DNA from: Planoprotostelium fungivorum | Lineage: Eukaryota > Evosea > Variosea > Cavosteliida > Cavosteliaceae | Length of the DNA stretch: 31,335 nt | Assembly (NCBI GenBank): GCA_003024175.1 | Contig: MDYQ01000284.1 | Location: forward strand, 1-31,335 | Reading direction: 5' to 3' | Shown here: positions 1 to 9,481 of the stretch, piece after piece | Numbering within the stretch: the stretch's first letter is position 1 | Layout: each line of letters begins with the position of its first letter | Notes under the pieces: generated by a model | What the model saw: the letters and a program-made list of their open reading frames with translations, nothing else | Told to the model about the DNA's origin: nothing | Databases searched by the model: none | Translations under genes and position numbers: made by a program

Positions 1-2273
1 CTTCTGCAGTCTGGGTAAGTTGGCAATCTCTGACACTGGAATATCTCCAGAGAAGTTATTGTAAGACATGGACAGTGATACGATGCTGTGAATGCGTCGA
101 TACGTATCCATACGTACTTACATCTCACTTCTGTAGGGAAGCGAAGACGTCGATTGAGCCGGACAGGTAATTGTCCGATAGATCTAAGATCCGCAATTGC
201 GACAGATCACTGAGCGCAGATATATGTCCTTCCAAGTTGTTGTTAGACAGATCGAGATCGATCAGGGCCGACAGATTGGATAGTGAGGCTGGTAATTGTC
301 CGTACAGCTGATTCTGCGCGGCTTGCAATACGGACAACGACGACATCTGTCCCAAACAATCGGGCAGGGTCGAATGGATGGCGTTATGAGATATATCCAA
401 GAAGCTCAGCTGAGGTAGCTGACACAGAGAGGCCGGAAAATCTCCCGAAAATTGGTTCAGATTGAGAACGATGGATTGTATGGAGGAAGGCATGGATGGT
501 ATGGAGCCAATTAATAGATTTCCTCCAGCATAAAGGGTCTGACGCTTTCAGCCAAGTTCGAGTACGGTACGTACCGTCAACCCAGTCAGGGAGGTGATGG
601 TGGGAGTGATCGGTCCTGTTAAGAAATTTCCTTGCAGAATCAAGGCTCGCAGCTGTGGACCGAGCGAATAGATGCCCTCCGGTATTGTTCCCGTGATCTG
701 GTTGAAAGCTAAGCTGAGATACACCAGGTGCGACCCCCATTCTTCCGGTAGTCCTCCAGTGATGACGTTGAACATGAGATCGAGATAGAAGAGCTGTCAG
801 ATGCGTCAGATCTGATGGTGGGACGACGTTTAACAGAGATGAGACGAGATCTTAGACACACTGAAGGTAGATTGACGATGAAATCTGGAAAGCTGCCGGA
901 GATCGAATTGCGACCCAAATCGACGTATCCCAACGACTTGAAATTTCCCAGGAATTCCGGGATGATCCCCCCGATGGAATTGGAGGACAGGTCGATGTAC
1001 TTCAGATTCACACAGTTGTACAGTGGATCCAGTGTTCCAGTGAGGACGTTGTTGTTTCCATCTAGGTACTGCAGTCGACTGTCCACAGTCAGAATCTCTC
1101 ACAGAGACGCCCTCACTTGTTCTGTGAGATTCCACTTAGATCTCCCGTGATTCCGTTGTTTGATATGTTCAAGAAGGTGAGATTTGCCGTAGATACCAGA
1201 GAGGGAATCTGTCCCACGACGCGATTTAAGCTGAGATCTAATTTCCTGATGGAGTCAGAGATCGATCTACAACGGTCGATACCTGAGATAGAGCAACTGA
1301 GGTAAGACGCTGACATCTCCTTTCAATCCACACGATGAGGCCTCCAATTGCATGAGCTGTGGAGGGACATTTCCCAGAAAAATCGACGTCGACAGGGCCA
1401 AATTGTTGCCACTGATGATCAGAGCAGATAGAGTCGAGGGAAAGAGAGGCAGAGTGGATATCGCGTTGTATTGCACGTTCAGAGAACTCGAACGAGTCAG
1501 GTAAACCTCCGAACGCGAGACTCACGATAACTTCGAGGTGGATAGGTCTGCATAGATATATGAGATAGCATTGAAAGAAACGTCCAGAGACAATAGAGAG
1601 GGTAACCTGCGTACGTCAGCTACGAGGCGTCTCATCTGTCGATCTCCATCACCCATCGAGAGAAGGTACGGTTCCTTTCAGCTGATTGCCCTTCAGGGAC
1701 ACCGATTGGATGGTACTTGGTAGCCTCCCCAGTATGTCTTGCACGTCGCCGGATATCTTGTTGTTTCCTGCTTTTAAATCAATACCATTGCGATCGATCA
1801 TCTTCACCTGCCGAGAATAATAGAAGGGGACATGAAGTCATGATCGGAACTCTATCTAAGAGATTTCCACTGACATCCAAACTTTGCAATGAATTCAAAG
1901 AGTTCATGTTGGGAGGAAGAGATGACAGAGCATTACCGGAGAGATTGAGTGACCTCATCTGAAGCACAGCGGAAGGCCAATTTGAGGGTATTCCATTCGT
2001 CAGGTTGTTGTATTGGAGACGGACGGCCGTAATGATTCGCCCATTCTGGGATGGGATGCAAGATACACCAAAGAAATTACAAACGTCATTACCTCCCCAA
2101 CCTGTTCGATTGATCCAGTATGGACCTTCTCTATCTCAGAGGGCATCGTTTGGAATCACTTCACCTCCCGTCGAATCATAGAGCGACTGAAAAGCGAACA
2201 AGACAGATGATGTGTTACTCTGACCATAGACGACAACGCACACCGATATCAGGAATACCGCTCTCGTCCACAT
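1..2273 (-). CDS. Secreted or receptor-like leucine-rich repeat protein, 3' end outside window
   Basis: The chosen start (ATG at 2273) gives a signal peptide, MWTRAVFLISVCVVVYGQ, followed by an LRR N-cap (FQSLYDSTGG, then WINRTGWGG and a Cys pair VCNFFGVSC). After that comes a long run of about 23-24 residue repeats of the form LxxLxLxxNxIxGxIP, for example YIDLSSNSIGGIIP and ILDLSDNYLSGSI. The coding sequence is broken by about ten introns of 37-70 nt. The first is 2164-2126 (39 nt), which joins STGG to PYWINRTGW; others lie near 1302-1266, 1116-1080 and 133-90. Splicing keeps the repeat register throughout. The 3' part, and so any transmembrane or kinase region, lies left of position 1. Plant-type LRR ectodomains of this kind bind ligands at the cell surface; that role is inferred here. 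The family is certain, while the exact architecture is unknown. Confidence 0.85.
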
Positions 2274-2625
2274 GTGGCTCGTGTTATCTGTTTTACAGCT
2301 GACCTGTGTGTCACATTTTATACAGGGGAGCGTTGTGTCAAAATCGTCAACCACCGGCTACAGGCTCATCCGGATGTGCGACGATGAGGGATGAGGTTCC
2401 TTCCGGTCTAATTCAGTGAAGGCCAGAATGGAAATGTGAATCAATAACAACCCCCTCGAGCGAGATGAAGAGAGTCTCGTTCACAGGAGCAGAGGGTGAC
2501 ATGTTTGAAGAGTTAAGGGGTAATGCGCCGTTATTCTCCCGCGGAATCACACTCAGGCTAAGAGACGTCAGGTGATAAAGGGACATCTTATTATAGGGTG
2601 AGGCAATGAGATAGGTCCACATACC
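2274..2625. other. Interval between LRR gene and small candidate gene
   Basis: This is the 5' flank of the LRR gene (minus strand) and the 3' flank of the doubtful small gene. It holds an open minus-strand frame of about 70 codons at 2622-2413 with three NxS/T-like sites but no recognised domain. A possible donor AAG|GTATGT lies at about 2624. I cannot connect this frame to either neighbour, so I leave it unassigned. Confidence 0.4.
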
Positions 2626-2888
2626 TTATTGTTTTTTTGCTCGGTTCAACTTGGACACGAGCAGGTCGAACTGGGTCACTCTATACGAACGATCAACCTG
2701 GTCACATTGATAGAGGACGTTTCCTCCATCAGTTCAATAAACGAGGATGGATCAAACGGTGTCACTTGTTCTGTTGTCTTTTGAGCTGTATCGATGGGAA
2801 TTGCGGAAATCGACCTAGATCACGATGATGATGATGTGATGACGGAAATGAGAAAGAAATACTTGACTTTTTTTGTATGATTTCTCAT
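2626..2888 (-). CDS. Possible small protein, unrecognised, reading frame undecided
   Basis: Two short introns can be drawn on the minus strand: about 2867-2820, ending GATCTAG, and one of about 40 nt near 2720-2760. They link ATG at 2888 to a C-terminus FDLLVSKLNRAKKQ and a TAA at 2628-2626, giving roughly 55-60 residues. More than one splice choice keeps a frame open: one gives DTAQKTTEQVTPFDPSS upstream, another gives NVLYQCDQVDRSYRV. The product therefore cannot be fixed. The start lies only about 15 nt beyond the 3' end of tRNA-Phe on the same strand, which leaves almost no room for a separate promoter. I recognise no family. It may be a real micro-gene or chance open frames. Confidence 0.25.
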
Positions 2889-2902
2889 GAAAACAATAAA
2901 AA

Positions 2903-2975
2903 TGCCACAAACGTGGATCGAACACGTGACCTTTAGATCTTCAGTCTAACGCTCTCCCAACTGAGCTATTGCGGC
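2903..2975 (-). tRNA. tRNA-Phe (anticodon GAA)
   Basis: A 73-nt cloverleaf can be read on the minus strand. The acceptor stem GCCGCAA pairs with TTGTGGC (one G-T) and the discriminator base is A. The D arm is GCTC/GAGC with loop AGTTGGGA. The anticodon stem TTAGA/TCTAA carries the loop CTGAAGA, so the anticodon is GAA. The T arm is ACGTG-TTCGATC-CACGT. There is no intron and no encoded CCA. A run of five T directly after the gene (about 2902-2897) fits a Pol III terminator. Internal A and B boxes lie in the D and T arms as usual. Confidence 0.96.
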
Positions 2976-3182
2976 GATATATGCACCTGTCCACCCCTTC
3001 CATATGCTGCAACACACAGAGTTGTCAATACAACTCGTTCGATGCCCGTCTATCAACACCCACCACACCTTTATTAACCTTGAGTTTTTATTTCGATGCA
3101 AATTAGCGACGTATCACTAAACGACATCATTTCTAATCCAGATGACAAAGAAGGAAAGCATAAAGACAGTGCACAAGAGAAG

Positions 3183-3957
3183 ATGCGAACCATCCTATCT
3201 CTTCTCGCTTTGTTCTGCCTGGCCAGCGCCAAGTCTTCGAACGTCACCCTTCTGAATTACACCATCACAGACGACAACAGTCTTCTGTGTGGAACTGATC
3301 TCAACAACACCTTGGTCGTCTTCTCGGTCACAAACGATCTCATCATTCAAAACATCACGACTGGTGCCTCTTCGTCCAGCATCTCGGGAGATGGGCAGTG
3401 GATTGTTGTCATTCAAAATGAGACCATCACCTTCTACATCCGCCAAGCACAAGGTTGGAGAGTCTTCGTAAGTTTTTCTCTTCAACCTCTTCTTATTATT
3501 CTCTAGACTTCTACTCACTTGGTGACAAAGATCAGTACAGTTACAATTCAACCGTTCAGCTGTTGTGACCTGTAACGTTGCAGGCTCGACTCCCGTTGGA
3601 GTTCCGATGAAATCGCAGAATGTGTACAACAACACAAGGGTACAAGTGGTGTATCACAACTCGACCGGCCCCTCTCGAGTGATAGATGCAGGGTACCTCC
3701 AAGCGGTCAGCTTGCTTCACGTGGAGCCGCTGGAGACGGAGAGCGGGACGATCGAGTTCTGGCTGAGCTGCGTGTGCGTCGATGCCTACGCGTCATCCAT
3801 TTCACCCACCATATTGAGTCTCGAAGTGCCTGCAGTCACAACGAGCAGCACCGAAAGTGACATCCATACTGCACAGCCGACCCGTTCAGACAATTCAGCC
3901 GCCTTCATTGGCATCACAACAACACTGGTTGTCTGTCTGTCGATGATGATTATGTGA
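3183..3957 (+). CDS. GPI-anchored secreted glycoprotein of unknown function
   Basis: The start at 3183 gives the signal peptide MRTILSLLALFCLASAKSS; an upstream in-frame ATG at 3096 would bury it. One intron, 3468-3540 (73 nt, GTAAGT...GTACAG), joins GWRVF to LQFNRSAVV in frame, giving about 233 residues. At least seven NxS/T sequons (NVT, NYT, NNT, NIT, NET, NST) lie in a beta-rich region of about 200 residues. The C-terminus has a Ser/Thr linker, then small residues (SDNSAA) and a hydrophobic tail ending LVVCLSMMIM with no cytoplasmic residues. This is the usual layout of a GPI attachment signal. An AATAAA lies 20 nt after the stop. No family was recognised; a cell-surface location is well supported and function is unknown. 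Confidence 0.8.
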
Positions 3958-3977
3958 GAGTGCAGGATATTCAGTGG

Positions 3978-3983
3978 AATAAA
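3978..3983 (+). terminator. Poly(A) signal AATAAA of the GPI-protein gene
   Basis: AATAAA lies 20 nt downstream of the stop at 3957, in the 175-bp convergent gap before the Mpo1-like gene. Confidence 0.6.
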
Positions 3984-4132
3984 AGAGCACGGTATACAAC
4001 CAGCGAGAGTGATTTTAAAGACGTTTATGATGGTAATCGGTTTGCGTGGTGTGTGATGTGATGATTGTTGTCTTCGTAATTATGAAGTTACAGTTACATC
4101 ATCATCACGAAGAGCCAGAAAGCGGGTGAAAC

Positions 4133-4968
4133 TTAAGATCGAGCTCGAAGTTTTCGTCCAGAGGCTGCCTTCGCGCGATCGGAAATGTCCACCTTGAAAG
4201 CCCTCGATCTGACAGCGGTGAGGTCTCCCATTCATCATCATGTTACTCACGGGTCGTAATTAGATGTGATGTATCCGTTTGCACTATCCATGATCTCTTG
4301 CGCTAACCTTGGTCTCCATCCTAACAAAACTTCAGTCAATCACACCATCGAGCACCACATGCCACACACCATTAGAGAAGAGAGGACCCAATAGAACTCC
4401 CTGAGGCAACACTAGCGTGTTGTATGGGGCGTAATTGCGAGGTGCGAATCGCTCTGAGAAGGTGTGTCAGAGAACAGAAGCCGAGACAACTTCTCACTCT
4501 CGAAGAAATGGTGACCGATGATTAACTGTGTGACGAGCACGAATAAGAGTCCACCGGCACCCAATAGGAAACAAGTGTATCCTCCAAACAGTTGGATGAG
4601 AGTATTCGACAGGGCACAGTATCCAGTGATACCAAAGAAGATGATCGCCTGACGATCTTCAGAAACAGATGAGATGCGAAACTCACGGCCGTCAGGGGAT
4701 CGATGGGAAGATAAATGAAGACGGTGGTGATTACATTATAGATCCAACCGACGTTATAGAAGGAACGGAGGTAAGGGTGCGTCGACCGAACGTCGATTAG
4801 ACTCATCCAGAGGATGAAACAGTAGATCAGAAGAGGCTCCGTGAAGGCATGGATCAATCGGTTGCTGTCAGTGTCACCAGCGGGTGTCAACCTCTAGACT
4901 CACTGTGGATGGCGGTGGTATGCGAAATAGATGGATAACTTGCTCAGCCAGAAGTCTCTCAGACCCAT
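4133..4968 (-). CDS. Mpo1-like (DUF962 / YGL010W family) fatty-acid alpha-oxidation protein
   Basis: Six exons can be joined in frame: 4968-4904, 4864-4687, 4648-4498, 4453-4370, 4320-4251 and 4208-4133 (introns 38-49 nt). They give a 207-residue multi-spanning membrane protein. The N-terminus carries AYHRHPHNRLIH, matching the conserved YHxxPxNxxIH motif of the family. Two or three hydrophobic segments follow (LLIYCFILWMSLI, FLLGAGGLLFVLVTQLI), then a second conserved His motif, GHHFFEKR, equivalent to GHGxFEKR. Yeast Mpo1 is an ER-membrane Fe(II) dioxygenase that shortens 2-hydroxy fatty acids during phytosphingosine breakdown, using these histidines. The same role is likely here. The last exon adds a basic tail. 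Length and motifs fit the family well, and no damage was seen. Confidence 0.85.
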
Positions 4969-5178
4969 CTTCTATCTATTGTGTTGATGATGGAGCCAAC
5001 ACGTGTCTACATTATTCTAGACGGAGATCGGGACGCCTCGCTCCACCGTTACGGGAAGGACAAGTATCATATCGTTCCATAGAGGAAGTCAAATGGGACG
5101 TCAGACCCTATGGAAAGTGCTTCTGCATCTGATGATGTTGCGAATCACACACGATCGCGGAACGATGGGACGCCTTCA

Positions 5179-7792
5179 TCAACAAGTGACCCTCTTTATG
5201 TAAGAAGAACCGTAGAGAGGAAAAGCCAGACCATCCCCGAGACCGCTCAGCAGCCCATTCGGCAGCCCGACATCACAGACATACATCACCCCGCTGTTCT
5301 CCTGTTCACGTCTCAATCTTTCTCTCTCCTCTCTCCTCACCTCATTCATTCCCGTCTTAGGCAGAGTGAGCGCGACCGTCGCATGAGGCTTCACAGTCAG
5401 ATCAGTCACGGCACCCGTCGTGGCTTCCATTCCGCTGGGAACATCCACAGAGAGGATGGTGCCGCCGTTGGCGTTGGCCCATTGAATCAGAGTCGAAGTC
5501 GGTGCCAGAGGTGTTCCTGCGAGATTGAGCATCTACAACGATGTAGACGGTCGATTTTCCGCCGAATATCGAACGTCTCTCACCTCGGAGGCCGCAGCCG
5601 ATGAGAGCGTCGATGATGAGATCGACCTTCTCAACCGGTAGGGAACCAATCTGTGCCTCCTTCGCGTTCTTGCATTCTAAATAATACTTCCTCTGCTCCA
5701 CCGACTCGTTGGGTAACTGCACCACGTCATCACTCGGTTCGATCGAATGAAACCATTTCATCTGAACGGAAACTCACTTGATAGGCTCTCGATCGAGTGA
5801 TGATGACGTTGACGTTTCGATTGGCCAGTTGTCTCGCTACGGCGAGACCCACGCAACCGTTTTGACCCACACCGACGAGAACGACCACGCGGGGGTTGGT
5901 CATGTCGGGTGTGATGTATTCCCTCCAGATCAGCTCGCAGATGCTCCTCGCAGCGTTCTCGATGATGATGTTCTACACAGTGTGAGTTGATGGTGCTGTT
6001 GATGAGGTGATGATGTATGATGATGGGTGGTGAGGTATGATGTGATGATGTGGTGAGGTATATCATGTGATGACGTTATGATGTGATGATGGATCATGAT
6101 GGATGAGGATGTGGAACAGAATCGAACCTGAGAGAAAGTGGATTGAGCAGACAGATGACAGATGAGCTTCATCTGATCAGACGTTACGGCAGAGATGACC
6201 TTTCCATCCACGTAAAATTGAGTCTTTGGTATCGACTCAATCGGTACCACTGCGTTCTCCGCGTCGGGTACATCAGATAAATTATGTTCAGATAACTGTC
6301 TCGTTCAATCGAAATCGTTCGCAATATCTCTCCTCTCACCATTTGGGAGAAGACTTTATCCTTATTGAACTTGGCGTTGTTACCAACAAAGTCAAAGTCC
6401 TCGTTGTACTCTTCAGCTTCCGCTGGCTCACTGGTGCGAGTTGAGAGAGAAGAAAAGAGTAAGATGATACCTGAAAGTCGATTGATCTTGTTTAGAAACT
6501 TTCTTGACGTTCACGCTGTTGGCCGGACGTTTCACGGGAGAGGGGTTACGTATCTACAACTCTCAATGAACGAAATGTCGATGAAATTTCACCTGAATCT
6601 CTCCCACGTCGAGGTGTCTCGTGTTAGGTACATAAGTGCTGGTGATACTGTCCAATACATCGTTCATGTTAAAATAATTGATCTTACTCTTGTCTCCATT
6701 CTTTTCCTTCTCTCCATTCCTCTCCTTCACCTCTGCGTGACGTCAGTTCATCTACAACGAGACAGAGAATGCTGTGATAGATTCACTCTTTTCTGTCGGG
6801 GTCGCGGGAGGGTTCATCTCTTGTTGTCTCTCTAGATTCGGGGCATTGTGAATGACTGGAGACGAAGGGACGGGGACGTTAGATGCCAGGAGAATACTCT
6901 GGAACGGCATCAGGATGAGATGCATGGAACATGGAACATCATGTGATCGATGGTGGTGAGAGGTGAGTCACCTGTAGAGGTACGGGAAGACCGGATGGAA
7001 TGGGAGGTAGAGAGGACATCTGATGGATGGTCAAGAGACGTGATGGTGATGGAAAAACTCACAGAGACAATGGCGGGATCTATAAAAGCAGCTTTACTCA
7101 GCTGCGGTGAGGATGTTTGTACCGGTTGAGCGTGACCATTGTGGACATGTCTGTGATCGACACTGGGTGACATCAAGAGACCACCTTGCTATGGAGGGTC
7201 ATGATCGGTGGCGCTTGTGATGGGTCTGTGATTATCACATCACACCTGCATTAACATGGAAGAAGGTGGGGGTGGTGGAGGGAACTGAGAGCCAGGGTTA
7301 CGTTGGTGCATTTGTACTGGAGGACTGGGCATGTGGTTGACGGGTGCCATATGGGATTGTGCGTTATGATTGGCTGCCAACGGAGGGAATGAAGGCTGAG
7401 AAGCAGATGCAGCTGGTATTGCAGATGGATCAGCCGCAGGAGGAGGACCACTGGCCCATGCTCTTTCGATGGGTCAGAGTTATCCATTGGAGGAATCAGA
7501 AACGGCTCACTTGGTGGGAGGTGGCTTAGCCGATGTTACCGCAGCAGGAAGTGTCTGTTTCTCTGGGGGCAACACTTGGAGATCCTTGAGGTCTGCTGAT
7601 TTCACAACTAGTTCTGATATGGGAGTTTGGGGTGTGTCATGAAAGACGACTGGGGGTTTTAGCTGCCTTCAGTGTCTCCATCGTCAACCCACCCTGCTTG
7701 AGTTTGATCTGTTGGGCATCGACGAAGAAGATTGTTCCTTCCAGCGTCCTTCCATTCCGAACGATCAACTTAACTCTTGTTCCCTCATACAT
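5179..7792 (-). CDS. EDC3: Enhancer of mRNA-decapping protein 3 (EDC3)
   Basis: About 14 exons give a protein of roughly 600 residues. Domains in order: an N-terminal Lsm-like domain (MYEGTRVKLIVRNGRTLEG; no in-frame ATG upstream before a stop); a Pro/Gln/Ser-rich linker; an FDF box (EDFDFVGNNAKFNKDKVF); and a C-terminal YjeF_N domain (NIIIENAARSICELI, VGVGQNGCVGLAVARQLA, DLIIDALIGCGLRG, ILSVDVPSGMEATTG, VMYVCDVGLPNGL). EDC3 scaffolds Dcp1/Dcp2 and the DDX6/Dhh1 helicase in P-bodies: Lsm binds Dcp2, FDF binds the helicase, and YjeF_N dimerises. The YjeF_N region keeps more epimerase-like residues than human EDC3. Introns include a 155-nt CATCATC-rich one (6127-5973), one of 61 nt that restores the frame after SRAYQ, and a 39-nt one (5340-5302). 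At least three contain GTTGTAGA. The FDF-YjeF_N combination makes the call firm. Confidence 0.92.
5973..6127 (-). repeat. CATCATC-rich low-complexity intron of EDC3
   Basis: This 155-nt intron is three to four times longer than its neighbours. Its sense strand is nearly all CAT/ATC units with short CACCT breaks (the plus strand reads GATGATG). It ends GTGTAG before NIIIENAA. It looks like microsatellite growth inside an intron. Confidence 0.7.
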
Positions 7793-7913
7793 CTCTGCCT
7801 CTCTCTGCTCTGACTAATGAATGACATGATGTGGTAAACTCCTTTTCAACTTGAAAAATGAAATTGCTTTCCTCTCATTCCTGTCACAACCCACACAACA
7901 CGCACGAAGCACG
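7793..7913. promoter_or_regulatory. Divergent promoter between EDC3 and the kinase
   Basis: Only 121 bp separate the EDC3 start (7792, minus) and the kinase start (7914, plus), so the two promoters must share or abut in this space. It holds an A/T-rich patch (ACTTGAAAAATGAAATT) and short C/A runs. No clear TATA box is visible. Confidence 0.45.
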
Positions 7914-9286
7914 ATGGAACTCAATTTGAAGAGGATGCAGATGACTCCTCAGATATCTCACTTCAAGATCAAGAAGAGACTGGGTTCTGGAAGTCAGGTG
8001 AATGGAGTTGACAATGATTAAGATGCATCAGGTTTTGGAACCGTCTTTTCAATCGAAGACAAACAAGGAAGATCTTGGGCTTTGAAGAGAGTTGCCGTGA
8101 GAGCCATCTTCAATGAACTCTCGATAATGACTCTAAGCAGAAGAAGAAACAGAAGATGGGAAGAGAAATATCTATCCAGGCAAGGGTGAATCACAAGAAT
8201 TGCCTTCCCCTCTCCCACTGGTTCTTCTCGACCGATTTAGACGGAAACCTCTGGCAGAACACTGTCATGCCTCTGATGTCCATGTCTCTCTGCAGATATC
8301 TGAAGGCCAACAAGTTTTTGAGCCAACCTTTGACTCAGTACGTCTTCACGGAGGTAAACCGTCGTCGATCACTTCAAGATGAAACTCCTGTAGATACTCA
8401 AAGGCCTCGAATACCTCCACAGCCAGAATCTGTGTCACAGGGACGTCACCCCATCCAACATACTCTTGGAGTTGAGACATGACGCGATCAGGTGATCTCA
8501 GAATCTGATCTCTCACGTTTCTTCTCACATCCATCACACAGCCGAGTGGTGATCTCCGACTTTGGTGCTTCTGCAGAGATGGTGAGAATCATCTATCACA
8601 GGTCAAGATGGAAGCTCATCGCTACGTTTCAGGAAGAAGATGCACTGAGCAGGAGGCACATCACTTACATCACCGCGAGGAACTACAGAGCTCCAGAGCT
8701 GTTCCTGGGCGTATACGATTACGGACTTCCTGTGGTATTTGTCTCATCCTCCACACACACGATCTCCAGCATCAACTCCTCGTCCACCTGATCACGCATC
8801 TCATTTGCATCGTGCACCCATCACTTTCTTCGTCTGACGTTCTACTCTTCAGGACCTCTGGTCGATTGGATGTATCCTCTTCGAATGTTCCGTGGGTAGC
8901 CCCGCCTTCAGTGGCAAGACCGACGCCGATCACCTCAGAGACATGTTCTCCGTCTTGGGTAGCAAGGACATCGACTTCATCATACTCGATCGAGACATCT
9001 ACGAGATCTATCAGTGGTACGTTCTACACGTCTTCACATCATGACGATGATCGAACGATGATGACGATGAATCAGGGACGTCTTAGGAAAAGATGAGGAA
9101 GATGAGGAATACGTCCCAGATCATTTGCACGAACGATTGAAGGATCTCATTCACTCACTGTTGGTCTACGTGCCGGCTAAGAGACTGAAGGTGACACAGG
9201 TGTGACGTCATTAGACATCTGATCACTCATGACAACAGGCTCTTGCTCATCCCTTCTTCTCTTGTGACTTGTCCGATTTTGCTTGA
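7914..9286 (+). CDS. CMGC (GSK3-like) protein kinase with unusual HRDVTPSN loop
   Basis: Nine exons give about 311 residues, almost exactly one kinase domain. The landmarks appear in order: Gly loop LGSGSFGTVF (formed across a GTCAGG-donor intron); VAIK-equivalent WALKRV; helix C MGREISIQARVNH; catalytic loop HRDVTPSN; VVISDFGASAEM; activation segment ITYITARNYRAPELF; subdomain IX DLWSIGCILFE; and the closing RLKALAHPFF. The REI..NH helix C and xYRAPEL segment resemble GSK3 and related CMGC kinases. The usual catalytic-loop Lys (HRDxKxxN) is Thr here, while the Asp, Asn, DFG, beta-3 Lys and helix C Glu are all kept. It is probably an active Ser/Thr kinase with altered kinetics; the subfamily is tentative. 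The stop TGA is 9284-9286. A weaker alternative extends the 3' end into 9294-9499. Confidence 0.8.
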
Positions 9287-9314
9287 GATTCAGACTCTTA
9301 GTCCCTCGATCGAT

Positions 9315-9320
9315 AATAAA
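9315..9320 (+). terminator. Poly(A) signal AATAAA of the kinase gene
   Basis: AATAAA lies 28 nt after the kinase stop, inside the 195-bp convergent gap with the RRM-protein gene. Confidence 0.5.
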
Positions 9321-9344
9321 GAACCAGTCCATGATAATCCACTC

Positions 9345-9440
9345 GATCTACAACTCGCCACATCTAATGACATTCTACAACGTACCATAATGATCGACGA
9401 TCTACAACGCGCCGTCATACGTAGTCGACAGATCTACAAT
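9345..9440 (+). repeat. Regularly spaced TCTACAAC octamers in a convergent gap
   Basis: TCTACAAC occurs at 9347, 9374 and 9401, with a one-mismatch copy (TCTACAAT) at 9433. The steps are 27, 27 and 32 nt. The flanks are only partly alike (GA before, CGCC after, in two copies). The same octamer recurs in introns across the window. The plus-strand frame through it is open (DLQLATSNDILQ...), so the 27-nt period could instead reflect a nine-residue coding pattern. Confidence 0.5.
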
Positions 9441-9481
9441 CGAAAATTGTCGCGAGGAAATAATGACGAATTTCATACAAA

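Noticed and set aside
4334-4369. Earlier stop for the Mpo1-like protein (…GVWHVVLDGVID)
   Set aside because: Splicing at GTGTGTGG/TTTTGTTAG continues the frame into a conserved-looking tail WRPRLAQEIMDSANG, with phases that fit two more exons.
5179-5761. Stand-alone NAD(P)HX epimerase gene
   Set aside because: The YjeF_N exons connect upstream to an FDF box and an Lsm domain, which is the EDC3 architecture.
9347-9440. CRISPR-like reading of the spaced octamers
   Set aside because: The repeats are only 8 nt and the intervals are not unique spacers of uniform length; the genome is eukaryotic with introns.
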